A stretch of 64,000 nt of DNA, from assembly GCA_046348995.1 (NCBI GenBank), contig JAXMDB010000008.1, positions 1 through 64,000 of the forward strand. The letters are read 5' to 3'. Each line of letters starts with the position of its first letter. Within the stretch, counting starts at the first letter, position 1. Shown one piece after another: positions 33,978 to 42,125 of this stretch. Made by a program: the position numbers and the translations under genes. The notes under the pieces were generated by a model. That model did no database searches and was not told where the DNA came from. It saw nothing but the letters and a program-made list of their open reading frames with translations. The stretch is from JANNSX01 sp046348995 (GTDB taxonomy: Bacteria > Pseudomonadota > Alphaproteobacteria > Rhizobiales > Hyphomicrobiaceae).

Positions 33978-36900
33978 GAGCGGCCTCCTTGCGCTTTGAG
34001 GAAATCGATCTCGGTGACTTTGACCGGGATCGGCGTGCCATTGCGGCGCGAGACGTAGAGCGTCTCGCCCATCCGCTTACCCCCGCTTTGCACGAGCGCC
34101 AGGGCGATGGAGCGGCCGAGGTTCGGGCTCATGTAGCTCGACGTGACGTAGCCGAGCATCGGCACCGGCGGTGCAGGCTCCGTCGAGGTCGCGATCACAT
34201 GGGCGCCCTCCATGAGAACGACGCCCGGATCCTCGGTGAGAAGCCCGACCAGCTGCTTGCGGTTCGTGCGCGCCGTGTCGGAGCGCGTCAGCGAGCGCTT
34301 GCCGATGAAGTCGGCGTCCTTCTTGACGAGGCCGTCCATCCGGAGATCGACCGGCGTCACCGTGCCGTCGGTGTCCTGGCCGACGATGATGAAGCCCTTC
34401 TCGGCGCGCAGCACGTGCATCGCCTCCGTGCCGTAGGGCGTCACCTCGATGCCGAGCGATTTGGCCACCTCGAAGATCTTCTCCCACAGCCACAGCCCAT
34501 AGGATGCGCCGATGTTGATCTCGTAGGAGTGCTCGCCGGTGAAAGAGATGCGGAACACGCGGACCGGCAGTCCGTCGATCTCCGACTCCTTGAAGGCCAT
34601 GAACGGCAAGGCCGCCTCCGACGCGTCCAGCGTCGGACAAAGCTTGGCGATGATTTTTTCGCAACCGGGTCCACAAATGCTCGCAACCGCCCACTGCTCG
34701 GTGACGGTGTTCATGTAGACGTCGAGATCGGTCCACTCGGTTTGGAGATACTCCTCGAGCCAGCCGAGCACGCGCGCCGCTCCACCGGTCGTCGTCGTCA
34801 TGTGGAAATGATCGTCGGCGAGGCAGGCGGTGACACCATCGTCGAACACCATGCCGTCCTCTCTGAGCATCAGCCCATAGCGGCATCGGCCGATACCGAG
34901 CTTCTTCCAGGCGTTCGTGTAGACGCGGTTCAGGAACTCGCGCGCGTCCTTGCCCTTGATCTCGATCTTGCCGAGCGTGGAGGCATCGAGAATGCCGACG
35001 CCGGTGCGGGCGGCCTTCGTCTCGCGTTGCACGGCCTGCTGGAAAGTCTCGCCCGCCTTCGGATACGTCTGCGCGCGTAACCAGTCGCCGACGGGCTCGA
35101 AGATCGCCCCGCGATCGACGTGCCAATCATGCATCGGGGTCGTGCGGCGCGGTGCATAGAGCGGGCCGGCATGCTGACCCGCGAGCGCACCGAACGTCAC
35201 CGGCTTGAACGGCTGGCGATAGGTCGTGATGCCGGTCTCCGGGATCGTCTGCCCGAGCGCCTTGGCGATGATGCCGAAGGCGTTGACATTGACGAGCTTG
35301 CCCTGGTCGGAGCCCATGCCGGTCGTCGTGAAGCGCTTCACGTGCTCGATCGAGCGGTAGCCCTCCTTCACGGCCTGCTTGACGTCCTTCGCCTGCACGT
35401 CGTTCTGCAGGTCGATGAAGGCGCGGGTCTTCGACTTGTCGAGACCGGACGGAACCTCGACGAGCGTGTCGACACGGTAGTGGATGTTGCGCTCGAGCTC
35501 GAGCTTGGGCGTCTCGGGCGGCTCTGCTGTGAAGCCTGCCTTCGTCGCCGCATCCGCGCCGGCCCTCGCGCCTTCGGCGAACGTATCGGCGAAAGACGTC
35601 TTGCCGTTCGCGCCGCCAGCCGAGCGCTCGCGCTGCCAGGAGACCGCCGGCCGGAAGGCTTGCAGACCTGGATCCCAAGCGAGCTTGCCGCGCGAATGCG
35701 AGAACAGTGCTGCGTTGGCCGACCAGCCGCCCGACACCGCGACGAGATCGGTCGTCAGCGTCGTCTCCGGCCCCGTCACGCCGCCTTGGCCATCGAGACT
35801 CCGGATCACCGCGAGATTGACCCGCTTGCGGCCGCGCGTCGCGACGATGCCGGAATGGGTATAGACCGGGATGCCCAGCGCCTTCGCCTCGGCGATCGAC
35901 TGCGACTCGACCTCGGCGCGCGTATCGACGATGGCCTGCACTTGGGCCCCCGCGCGGGCGAGATCGAATGCGGTCGTCCAGGCGCTCGCATTGTTCGTGA
36001 ACACGATCGGCCGCTTGCCGGGCAGCGCCGCATAGCGATGGATGTAGGTCGAGACGGCGCCGGCGAGCATGATGCCCGGACGGTCGTTGCCGTGGAACAC
36101 GAGCGGCCGCTCGGCCGCGCCGGTCGCGAGCACCACCTCGGCCGCGCGCACGCGCCAGACCTGCTGGCGGGGCTTGCCTTGCTTGCGCAATTGCGGCGTG
36201 AGGTGATCCTGGCAGGACTGATGCAGGCCGACGAAGTTGTCGGCGTAGTAGCCGAACGCGACCGTGCGGGTCAGCACCGTCACCTCGGGATGCTTGGCGA
36301 GCTCGTCCGCCATCGATTTGACCCAGGCCTGCGGCGAGAGCCCGCCGATGCGGTTCGTCATGGGGTCGAGCGCGAGCAGCGAGCCGCCCAGATGCGCCGT
36401 CTCCTCGCAGAGAATGACCCGCGCGCCCGAACGGGCCGCTCCCAACGCCGCCATCAACCCCGCCGCGCCGCCGCCGGCGACGAGCACGTCGACGTGCCGG
36501 TTGAAGGATTGATAGTGCTCGGGATCGGCGCCGGCCGGAGCAACGCCGAGACCGGCGGCGTTGCGGATGTGCTTCTCGTAGAACATCCAGCCGGGGAAGC
36601 CCATGAAGGTCTTGTAGTAGAAGCCGGCCGAGAGCCACTTCCAGAACAGATCGTTGAGCGCACCGACGTCGAAGTTGAGCGACGGCCAGACGTTCTGTGG
36701 CCGGGCGACCAGCCCGTCGAAGATCTCGGCTTCGGTCACGCGCGTGTTCGGGTCCGTCGAGATGCCGTCGCGCCCGATCTGCACGAGCGCCGCCGGATCG
36801 TCCGAGCCCGCGCCGACGATGCCGCGCGGACGATGGTACTTGAAGCCGCGCGCCACCATGTGGACGCCGTTGGCGATCAGCGCGGAGGCGAGCGTATCGC

Positions 36901-36997
36901 CCGGATAGCCTTCGTAGCTCTTGCCGTCGAAAGAAAACTTGATCGTCCGGTTGCGGTCGATAAGACCGCCCTTGGAGAGACGGAAGGGAGCGCTCAT
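33974..36997 (-). CDS. soxA: Sarcosine oxidase alpha subunit
   Basis: A 1007-residue subunit. It has an N-terminal 2Fe-2S-ferredoxin-like fold region (IKFSFDGKSYEGYPGDTLASALIANGV), an NAD-binding Rossmann block (VLVAGGGAAGLMAALGAARSGARVILCEE), a second disulfide-oxidoreductase-like region with LATGAAERPLVFHGNDRPGIM, and a C-terminal GcvT-like folate domain (FLNRVYTNAWKKLGIGRCRYGLML, HVLRAEKGFIIVGQDTDGTVTP). The enzyme demethylates sarcosine and gives 5,10-methylene-tetrahydrofolate. Its ATG overlaps the soxD stop and its stop overlaps soxG. Size and domain order match the family. Confidence 0.96.
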   Translation of the reverse strand: MSAPFRLSKGGLIDRNRTIKFSFDGKSYEGYPGDTLASALIANGVHMVARGFKYHRPRGIVGAGSDDPAALVQIGRDGISTDPNTRVTEAEIFDGLVARPQNVWPSLNFDVGALNDLFWKWLSAGFYYKTFMGFPGWMFYEKHIRNAAGLGVAPAGADPEHYQSFNRHVDVLVAGGGAAGLMAALGAARSGARVILCEETAHLGGSLLALDPMTNRIGGLSPQAWVKSMADELAKHPEVTVLTRTVAFGYYADNFVGLHQSCQDHLTPQLRKQGKPRQQVWRVRAAEVVLATGAAERPLVFHGNDRPGIMLAGAVSTYIHRYAALPGKRPIVFTNNASAWTTAFDLARAGAQVQAIVDTRAEVESQSIAEAKALGIPVYTHSGIVATRGRKRVNLAVIRSLDGQGGVTGPETTLTTDLVAVSGGWSANAALFSHSRGKLAWDPGLQAFRPAVSWQRERSAGGANGKTSFADTFAEGARAGADAATKAGFTAEPPETPKLELERNIHYRVDTLVEVPSGLDKSKTRAFIDLQNDVQAKDVKQAVKEGYRSIEHVKRFTTTGMGSDQGKLVNVNAFGIIAKALGQTIPETGITTYRQPFKPVTFGALAGQHAGPLYAPRRTTPMHDWHVDRGAIFEPVGDWLRAQTYPKAGETFQQAVQRETKAARTGVGILDASTLGKIEIKGKDAREFLNRVYTNAWKKLGIGRCRYGLMLREDGMVFDDGVTACLADDHFHMTTTTGGAARVLGWLEEYLQTEWTDLDVYMNTVTEQWAVASICGPGCEKIIAKLCPTLDASEAALPFMAFKESEIDGLPVRVFRISFTGEHSYEINIGASYGLWLWEKIFEVAKSLGIEVTPYGTEAMHVLRAEKGFIIVGQDTDGTVTPVDLRMDGLVKKDADFIGKRSLTRSDTARTNRKQLVGLLTEDPGVVLMEGAHVIATSTEPAPPVPMLGYVTSSYMSPNLGRSIALALVQSGGKRMGETLYVSRRNGTPIPVKVTEIDFLKAQGGRS

Positions 36998-37359
36998 CTC
37001 GATCCTCCGTCGCGCACGATCTTGGCCGCGTCGTTGCCCGAGCCGGCCGGCGGCTCGCCCGACGGCGTCGCCAGGCCGGAGTCGCCCAATTCGGGTTTCG
37101 GATCGCCCGGCTTGTAGACGGCGAGGAACTTGTCGGTCGCCGTGTTGCGCACGGCGTTGAACCACTTCCGGCAGCCGGATGCGTGCATCCAGCGCTCGCG
37201 GAACAGGCCCTTGGGATTGTTGCGCATGAAGACGAACTCCGCCCACTGCTCGTCGTTGAGCTCGTGGCTGTTGCCGGGGCGCGGGATGTGCGCCTCCCCG
37301 CCGTAGCTGAACTCGCTCTGGTCACGCGGACCGCACCAGGGGCAGGTGATGACGAACAT
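36994..37359 (-). CDS. soxD: Sarcosine oxidase delta subunit
   Basis: A small zinc-binding subunit of about 121 residues. It starts MFVITCPWCGPRDQSEFSYGG with the Cys-x2-Cys pair of the zinc site, and continues with HASGCRKWFNAVRNTATDKF. The C-terminal 40 residues, with repeated Gly/Pro, are longer than many homologues. The ATG at 37359 is preceded by GGAG, and lies 5 bases after the stop of the small AbiEii-associated gene. Its last bases overlap the soxA start. Confidence 0.93.
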   Translation of the reverse strand: MFVITCPWCGPRDQSEFSYGGEAHIPRPGNSHELNDEQWAEFVFMRNNPKGLFRERWMHASGCRKWFNAVRNTATDKFLAVYKPGDPKPELGDSGLATPSGEPPAGSGNDAAKIVRDGGSR

Positions 37360-37364
37360 GTGGG

Positions 37365-37694
37365 TCAGCTCCAACGCGAATTGGATTGGGGAAGGGCATC
37401 GACGCCCGGGATTTTCCGTTGCGGCATCGGCGGCACGGGATCGCGCCCGCAGACGATGTTCCAGTAGGTCCAGGAGCGGACATCGAAGACGCCGGGTGGC
37501 GCGTGCTCGAGGGCCTCGCGGAAATCGTCGAGCGACGCATGCTGGCGAACGACGGCGAAGTCCGACGGGGTCGTGAACGTCATGAGATAGGCAAGGAACG
37601 TGAGAGGATGCCGCAAGGTCTCCTCGCCGTCCTGAAACCAGACGACTCGACGGGCGACATCCAGCAATTCTGGCGTGTGCGGAAGGGCTTTCAT
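37365..37694 (-). CDS. Small partner of the AbiEii-type nucleotidyltransferase, unknown function
   Basis: A 109-residue protein starting MKALPHTPELLDVARRVVWF, with LRHPLTFLAYLMTFTTPSDFAVV and EALEHAPPGVFDVRSWTYWN. It is acidic to neutral, mostly helical in look, without membrane or DNA-binding motif. I recognise this type of ORF as a companion of AbiEii-like nucleotidyltransferase genes, where it occupies the usual antitoxin position, but no function is proven. Its ATG overlaps the stop of the nucleotidyltransferase (ATGA), and it stops 5 bases before soxD. Confidence 0.7.
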   Translation of the reverse strand: MKALPHTPELLDVARRVVWFQDGEETLRHPLTFLAYLMTFTTPSDFAVVRQHASLDDFREALEHAPPGVFDVRSWTYWNIVCGRDPVPPMPQRKIPGVDALPQSNSRWS

Positions 37695-38446
37695 GGGAAG
37701 GACTTCCAGCGGCCGGGCTCGCGGCGGTAGGCCTCGACAGTCGCGTCGTATGCGCTCATGTCGATCGTCGCGACAGCTCGCTCCAGGCCTTTGCGAACAT
37801 TCAGCGGCACGGATGAGAACTCCATGTCGCCGAAGTAGGTGATCGCCTTCAACGCAACAAACGGATTGAAGCTCTGCCCCTCGAACACAAAGCTCGCAGC
37901 GACGAGCGAGGCCAGGAGATCGATGCCTCCGATGGTCACGAGCGCATGTAGATCGACGTAGTCTTTGGCCGAGGCACGTTGGAATATGACGTTGACCTTG
38001 GTCGCCGCAAGGTCGATCAGCGGCGCCAAGCGCAGTTGAGGCGAGGCGCTCACGTACTCTTTGCCAATGATGCGAAGCGGCTTCGGTGGACAAAAGTACG
38101 AGATCTTCACCCCCGTTCCCCGCCGCGTCGTCACGGAAAGGGTGTCCTTCGCGAGCTGAAATACTTCGGCACCTTTGAGATACGGTACCGTGTCGAGCAG
38201 GACCGCCGGATCGAACGGTTTGTCAGTGAAAAAATCGAAGTCGACCGACTGGCGATGGCCGAGCCTGAGCGCGATGGCGGTGCCGCCATAGAGCACGAAC
38301 TGACTTGGAGTCGAGCCGAGCTCGTCCCACAGCATACGCTGGCCCGGCGGCAGCACATCGAGGTGCAGCTTCGACTGGGGCTTTGCAGGCTTGCGTGCCA
38401 TCGCCGATCCGAAACCCGTCGCGTTCTCAACCAGAGCCAGCTCCAC
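37691..38446 (-). CDS. AbiEii/AbiGii-type nucleotidyltransferase inside the sox operon
   Basis: A 251-residue DNA polymerase-beta-like nucleotidyltransferase. It has the GG-T motif FVLYGGTAIALRLGHR, the catalytic Asp-x-Asp in VDFDFF (about residues 69 and 71), and the later LIDLAATKVNVIFQRASAKDYVDLHAL typical of AbiEii toxins, which transfer nucleotides to tRNA and block growth. The GTG at 38446 is chosen because GAGGG, overlapping the soxB stop, lies 6 bases ahead; ATG at 38401 is the alternative. The gene starts 9 bases after soxB and overlaps its small partner. Toxin activity is inferred from the family only. Confidence 0.82.
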   Translation of the reverse strand: MELALVENATGFGSAMARKPAKPQSKLHLDVLPPGQRMLWDELGSTPSQFVLYGGTAIALRLGHRQSVDFDFFTDKPFDPAVLLDTVPYLKGAEVFQLAKDTLSVTTRRGTGVKISYFCPPKPLRIIGKEYVSASPQLRLAPLIDLAATKVNVIFQRASAKDYVDLHALVTIGGIDLLASLVAASFVFEGQSFNPFVALKAITYFGDMEFSSVPLNVRKGLERAVATIDMSAYDATVEAYRREPGRWKSFP

Positions 38447-38455
38447 GACCAACCC

Positions 38456-39709
38456 TCAATGCGCGACCGCGGCTGCGCCGTGCTCGGCGACGAGGGCGCC
38501 GGAGGCGAAGCGGGTGAGCGAGAAGGGCGCGGCGATGGCGTTCGGCTCGTCGTTGGCGACGAGGTCGGCGAAGACGTGGCCGGAGCCCGGCGTCGCCTTC
38601 CAGCCGCCGGTGCCCCAGCCGGCGTTGACGTAGAAGCCCTTGACCTTGGTCTTGGAAATGATCGCCGACGCATCCGGGCACGTGTCGACGATGCCGCCCC
38701 ACTGCCGCATCAGCCTGAGCCGCGAGAACATCGGGAACAGCTCGATCAGCGCCGCGATCGAGTGCTCGATGATGTCGAGGCCACCACGCTGCGTGTAGGA
38801 GTTGTGACCGTCGATGCCGGCGCCGATGACGAGCTCGCCCTTGTCGGACTGGCTTACATAGGCGTGCACCGCGTTCGACATGACGACGCACGGGATCAGC
38901 GGCTTCAGCGGCTCGGAGACGAGCGCCTGTAGCGGATGGCTCTGGATCGGCAAGCGGACGCCGAGCATGGCGGCAAGCACGGACGTGTGCCCCGCGACGA
39001 CGCTCGCGACCTTCGGCGTCTTGACCTCGCCCTTCGTCGTGACGACGCCGGTGACGCGGCCGGCCTCCGTCGTGATGCCGGTCACCTCGCAATTCTGGAT
39101 GATGTCGACGCCCATGGCGTCGGCGGCGCGCGCGAAGCCCCAGCAGACGGCGTCGTGCCGGTTCGTGCCGCCACGGCGCTGCAAGGTCGCGCCAAGCACC
39201 GGATAGCGGGCGGAGGCCGAGATCGAGATCGGCGGGCAGAACTCCTTCACCTGCTTGGCATCCAGCCATTCGGCATCGACGCCGTTGAGCCGGTTCGCCT
39301 CGACACGGCGCTTCAAGCCCCGCGCCTCGCTCTCGTCGTGGGCCAAGTTCATGACGCCGCGGTGGCTCATCATGATGTTGTAGTTGAGCTCGCGGCTGAG
39401 GTTCTCCCACAGCTTCATCGAGTGCTCGTAGATGGCGGCGCTCGCATCCTCGAGATAGTTCGAGCGGATGATCGTCGTGTTGCGCCCCGAGTTGCCGCCG
39501 CCGATCCAGCCCTTCTCGATGACGGCGATGTTCGTAAGCCCATGGTTCTTGGCGAGGTAGTAGGCGGTGGCGAGCCCATGACCGCCGCCGCCGATGATAA
39601 CGGCGTCGTACTTGGCCTTGGGTGCCGTCGGATGCCGCCAGACCGGCTTCCAGCCCGTATGGCCGCGCAGGCCCTCGCGAAGGAGGGAAAAGACGTTGTA
39701 TTTGCTCAT
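38456..39709 (-). CDS. soxB: Sarcosine oxidase beta subunit
   Basis: A 417-residue flavoprotein subunit that oxidises sarcosine. FAD is bound by VIIGGGGHGLATAYYLAKNHGL, with GGGNSGRNTTIIRSNYL after it. GATLQRRGGTNRHDAVCWGFARAA and WGGIVDTCPDASAIISKTKVKGFYVNAGWGTGGWKATPGS (in parts) are SoxB hallmarks. The ATG at 39709 has AAGGTG upstream and gives the standard length; a longer frame begins 78 bases earlier. It is the first gene of the sox cluster, and the AbiEii-type pair follows it before soxD. Confidence 0.96.
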   Translation of the reverse strand: MSKYNVFSLLREGLRGHTGWKPVWRHPTAPKAKYDAVIIGGGGHGLATAYYLAKNHGLTNIAVIEKGWIGGGNSGRNTTIIRSNYLEDASAAIYEHSMKLWENLSRELNYNIMMSHRGVMNLAHDESEARGLKRRVEANRLNGVDAEWLDAKQVKEFCPPISISASARYPVLGATLQRRGGTNRHDAVCWGFARAADAMGVDIIQNCEVTGITTEAGRVTGVVTTKGEVKTPKVASVVAGHTSVLAAMLGVRLPIQSHPLQALVSEPLKPLIPCVVMSNAVHAYVSQSDKGELVIGAGIDGHNSYTQRGGLDIIEHSIAALIELFPMFSRLRLMRQWGGIVDTCPDASAIISKTKVKGFYVNAGWGTGGWKATPGSGHVFADLVANDEPNAIAAPFSLTRFASGALVAEHGAAAVAH

Positions 39710-39909
39710 CGCAAGCACCTTGTCGGAATGGCGCGACCCTGGTTCGACTCGGCCGTCGAGCATCGAGAAATCAAATGCGCGGGGCACGAGCCCTGCCGAA
39801 TGCGACGGACCCTATATCGCCCGCGCCCATGCGGCAACGCGGCTTCGCGTTATGCGGCGATAGGCGGGAGTTATGGGGTGCGGATCAGTGACGCGAGACG
39901 CGTCGTTCG

Positions 39910-39987
39910 TAGGGGCGACCGGCGGTCGCCCCTCTTCGTACATCTTGCCATGAGGACCAAAGAGGGGCGAGCGCCACTCGCCCCTAC
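39910..39987. repeat. Paired palindromic repeat, copy 1
   Basis: Two GC-rich palindromes face each other about 28 bases apart: AGGGGCGACC-GGCGGTCGCCCCT on the left and AGGGGCGAGCGCCACTCGCCCCT on the right, bounded by TA at each end. The same unit recurs at 52594-52669 and 52986-53059 in this window. The arrangement resembles REP/BIME or MITE-like elements. No gene is interrupted. Confidence 0.75.
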
Positions 39988-40040
39988 GTGATCCGTGACC
40001 GACGCGCCGCTCCCGCGATGAACCCCGGCCCTCTCAATCC

Positions 40041-40157
40041 CGTCATACCGGCGAACGCCGGTATCCACGGGAGCCCATGAAGGCCAAGATCGTTCCGCTC
40101 GGCCCGATTCCGCATCCCACACCCCTCTCGTGGATGCTGGCGTGCGCCAGCATGACG
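40041..40157. repeat. Mirrored repeat pair with CGTCAT / ATGACG ends
   Basis: The left unit CGTCATACCGGCGAACGCCG continues to CCACG at 40069; the right unit runs from CGTGGATGCTGG at 40129 to ATGACG at 40157. Each holds its own short palindrome, and the two are inverted relative to one another. This type of intergenic element (a GTCAT...CCACG palindrome) is widespread in alphaproteobacteria. Confidence 0.65.
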
Positions 40158-40203
40158 GTGGGGGTGGGAGTGATGCGCTGAAGAGGCGGCAGAGGCGGGA
40201 GGG

Positions 40204-41874
40204 CTAAAACAGCCCCTCGATCTCGCCTGCGGCGTTGAACCGAATGATCTCGGCCGACGGTGCCTTGGGTAGGCCCGGCATCGTCATGATGTCGCCAGCG
40301 ATGGCGACGATGAAGCCGGCGCCGGCCGACAGGCGCACCTCGCGGATCGGCACGATGTGGCCGGTGGGCGCGCCGCGCATGTCCGGGTTCGTCGTGAAGG
40401 AGTACTGGGTCTTGGCCATGCAGACCGGGAAGTGGCCGAAGCCCGCGTCCTCCCAAGCCTTCAACTGGTCGAGCACCTTCTTGTCGGCGGTCGCCTTCTC
40501 GGCGCGGTAGATCTTCGTCGCGATCGTGTTGATCTTGTCGAACAGCGACATCTCGGAGGGATAGAGCGGCTTGAAGCTCGACGGTGTCTCGGTGAGGGCG
40601 ACGACCTTCTTCGCCAGCTCCTCGGTACCTTCCGAGCCCTTCGCCCAATGCTCGCAGAGCACCGCCTCGACGCCCTGCGACTTCGCATATTCCTTGATGG
40701 CGGCGATCTCGGCGTCCGAGTCGGTGATGAAGCGGTTGATCGCGACGATCACCGGCACGCCGAAGCCCTTCACGTTCTCGATGTGACGGCCGAGGTTGGC
40801 GCAGCCCTTCGTCAGCGCCTCGACGTTCTCCTTGCCGAGGTCGTCCTTCTTGACGCCGCCGTTCATTTTCAGCGCGCGGATGGTGGCGACGATCACCGCC
40901 GCCGCCGGGTTCAAGCCCGCCGCGCGGCACTTGATGTCGAAGAATTTCTCGGCGCCGAGATCGGCACCGAAACCGGCTTCCGTCACGACATAGTCGGCGA
41001 GCTTCAGCGCCGTCTTCGTCGCCAGCACCGAGTTGCAGCCGTGCGCGATGTTGGCGAACGGGCCACCGTGGATGAAGGCCGGGTTGTTCTCGAGTGTCTG
41101 CACGAGGTTGGGCTGGATCGCCTTCTCGAGCAGAACGGTCATGGCGCCGTCGGCTTTCAGATCACGCGCGGTGACGGCCTTCTTCGCCTTGTCGTAGCCG
41201 ACGACGATCTTGCCCAAACGCGCTTCGAGATCGGCGCGGTCGTTGGCGAGACACAGGATCGCCATGACCTCGGAGGCGACCGTGATGTCGAAGCCGGTCT
41301 GGCGGACCACGCCATTGTCGTTCAAGCCGAGCGCCATATCGCGCAGCGCGCGATCGTTCATGTCGAGCACGCGGCGCCACTGGATGCGGCGCGAATTGAT
41401 GTCGAGCGGATTGCCCCAATACATGCTGTTGTCGAGCATGGCCGAGAGCAGGTTGTGTGCCGAGGTGATGGCGTGGAAGTCGCCGGTGAAGTGGAGGTTG
41501 ATGTCCTCCATCGGCACGACCTGGGCATAGCCGCCGCCGGCCGCGCCGCCCTTGACGCCGAAGCAGGGGCCCAGCGACGGCTCGCGCAGGCAGATCGCCG
41601 CCTTCTTGCCGATGCGGTTAAGACCGTCGCCCAAGCCCACCGTCGTCGTCGTCTTGCCTTCGCCGGCCGGCGTCGGGTTGATCGCGGTGACGAGGATCAG
41701 CTTGCCGTCCTTGCGGCCCTTCAGCGAGTTGATGAAGTCGAACGAGAGCTTCGCCTTGTCGTGGCCATACGGCTCGAGATGCTCCGACCCGATGCCGAGC
41801 TTCGCACCGATCTCCTGGATCGGCTTCTTCTTGGCGGCGCGGGCAATCTCGATGTCGCTTTTGACGGTAGCCAT
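40204..41874 (-). CDS. fhs: Formate-tetrahydrofolate ligase
   Basis: A 556-residue enzyme that makes 10-formyl-THF from formate, THF and ATP, or runs in reverse. Visible are PIQEIGAKLGIGSEHLEPYG, the nucleotide-binding TPAGEGKTTTTVGLGDGLN, REPSLGPCFGVKGGAAGGGYAQVVPMEDINLHFTGD (in parts), and LDMNDRALRDMALG. The start is the ATG giving MATVKSDIEIA; longer frames lack support. It stands downstream of soxB by a repeat-bearing gap and upstream of the divergent GlxA-type regulator. It links methylene-THF from sarcosine oxidation with formate. Confidence 0.96.
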   Translation of the reverse strand: MATVKSDIEIARAAKKKPIQEIGAKLGIGSEHLEPYGHDKAKLSFDFINSLKGRKDGKLILVTAINPTPAGEGKTTTTVGLGDGLNRIGKKAAICLREPSLGPCFGVKGGAAGGGYAQVVPMEDINLHFTGDFHAITSAHNLLSAMLDNSMYWGNPLDINSRRIQWRRVLDMNDRALRDMALGLNDNGVVRQTGFDITVASEVMAILCLANDRADLEARLGKIVVGYDKAKKAVTARDLKADGAMTVLLEKAIQPNLVQTLENNPAFIHGGPFANIAHGCNSVLATKTALKLADYVVTEAGFGADLGAEKFFDIKCRAAGLNPAAAVIVATIRALKMNGGVKKDDLGKENVEALTKGCANLGRHIENVKGFGVPVIVAINRFITDSDAEIAAIKEYAKSQGVEAVLCEHWAKGSEGTEELAKKVVALTETPSSFKPLYPSEMSLFDKINTIATKIYRAEKATADKKVLDQLKAWEDAGFGHFPVCMAKTQYSFTTNPDMRGAPTGHIVPIREVRLSAGAGFIVAIAGDIMTMPGLPKAPSAEIIRFNAAGEIEGLF

Positions 41875-42125
41875 GGGCGGCGTTTCCCCTCGTGACGGTC
41901 TCTTTAGGATGCGGCCGCAACGTGGCTCTAAACGGGCTCTCCTCCCGTTCCGGCGGCGACGCATCCTAGCCGGATTGCGACGGCTACCCCGGGTCGTCGG
42001 CTGTGTCGCAACGCTTCTCAGGCGGTTTCAGCCGTGATAGATGTGTGTCGCATCTGAGCCGGGTGGACGCAAACAAGCCAAACGAGACCCCTGCCGTTAT
42101 CCCGGCCCTGTGGGAGAAGAGTCTC

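Larger units (their letters stand above)
39710..40203. other. Repeat-bearing gap between soxB and fhs
   Basis: This 494-base gap holds the soxB leader and promoter (unidentified), one paired-palindrome repeat (39910-39987) and one mirrored repeat pair (40041-40157). I see no coding sequence; short frames here are shaped by the palindromes. Confidence 0.65.

Noticed and set aside
35120..37117. 665-codon open frame on the plus strand
   Set aside because: It lies opposite soxA, whose motifs and operon overlaps are unambiguous. Its translation is Arg/Asp/Glu-rich with no domain, a typical GC-rich antisense shadow.
40357..41895. 512-codon open frame on the plus strand
   Set aside because: Antisense to fhs; composition is dominated by Arg, Asp and Val with no recognisable motif.
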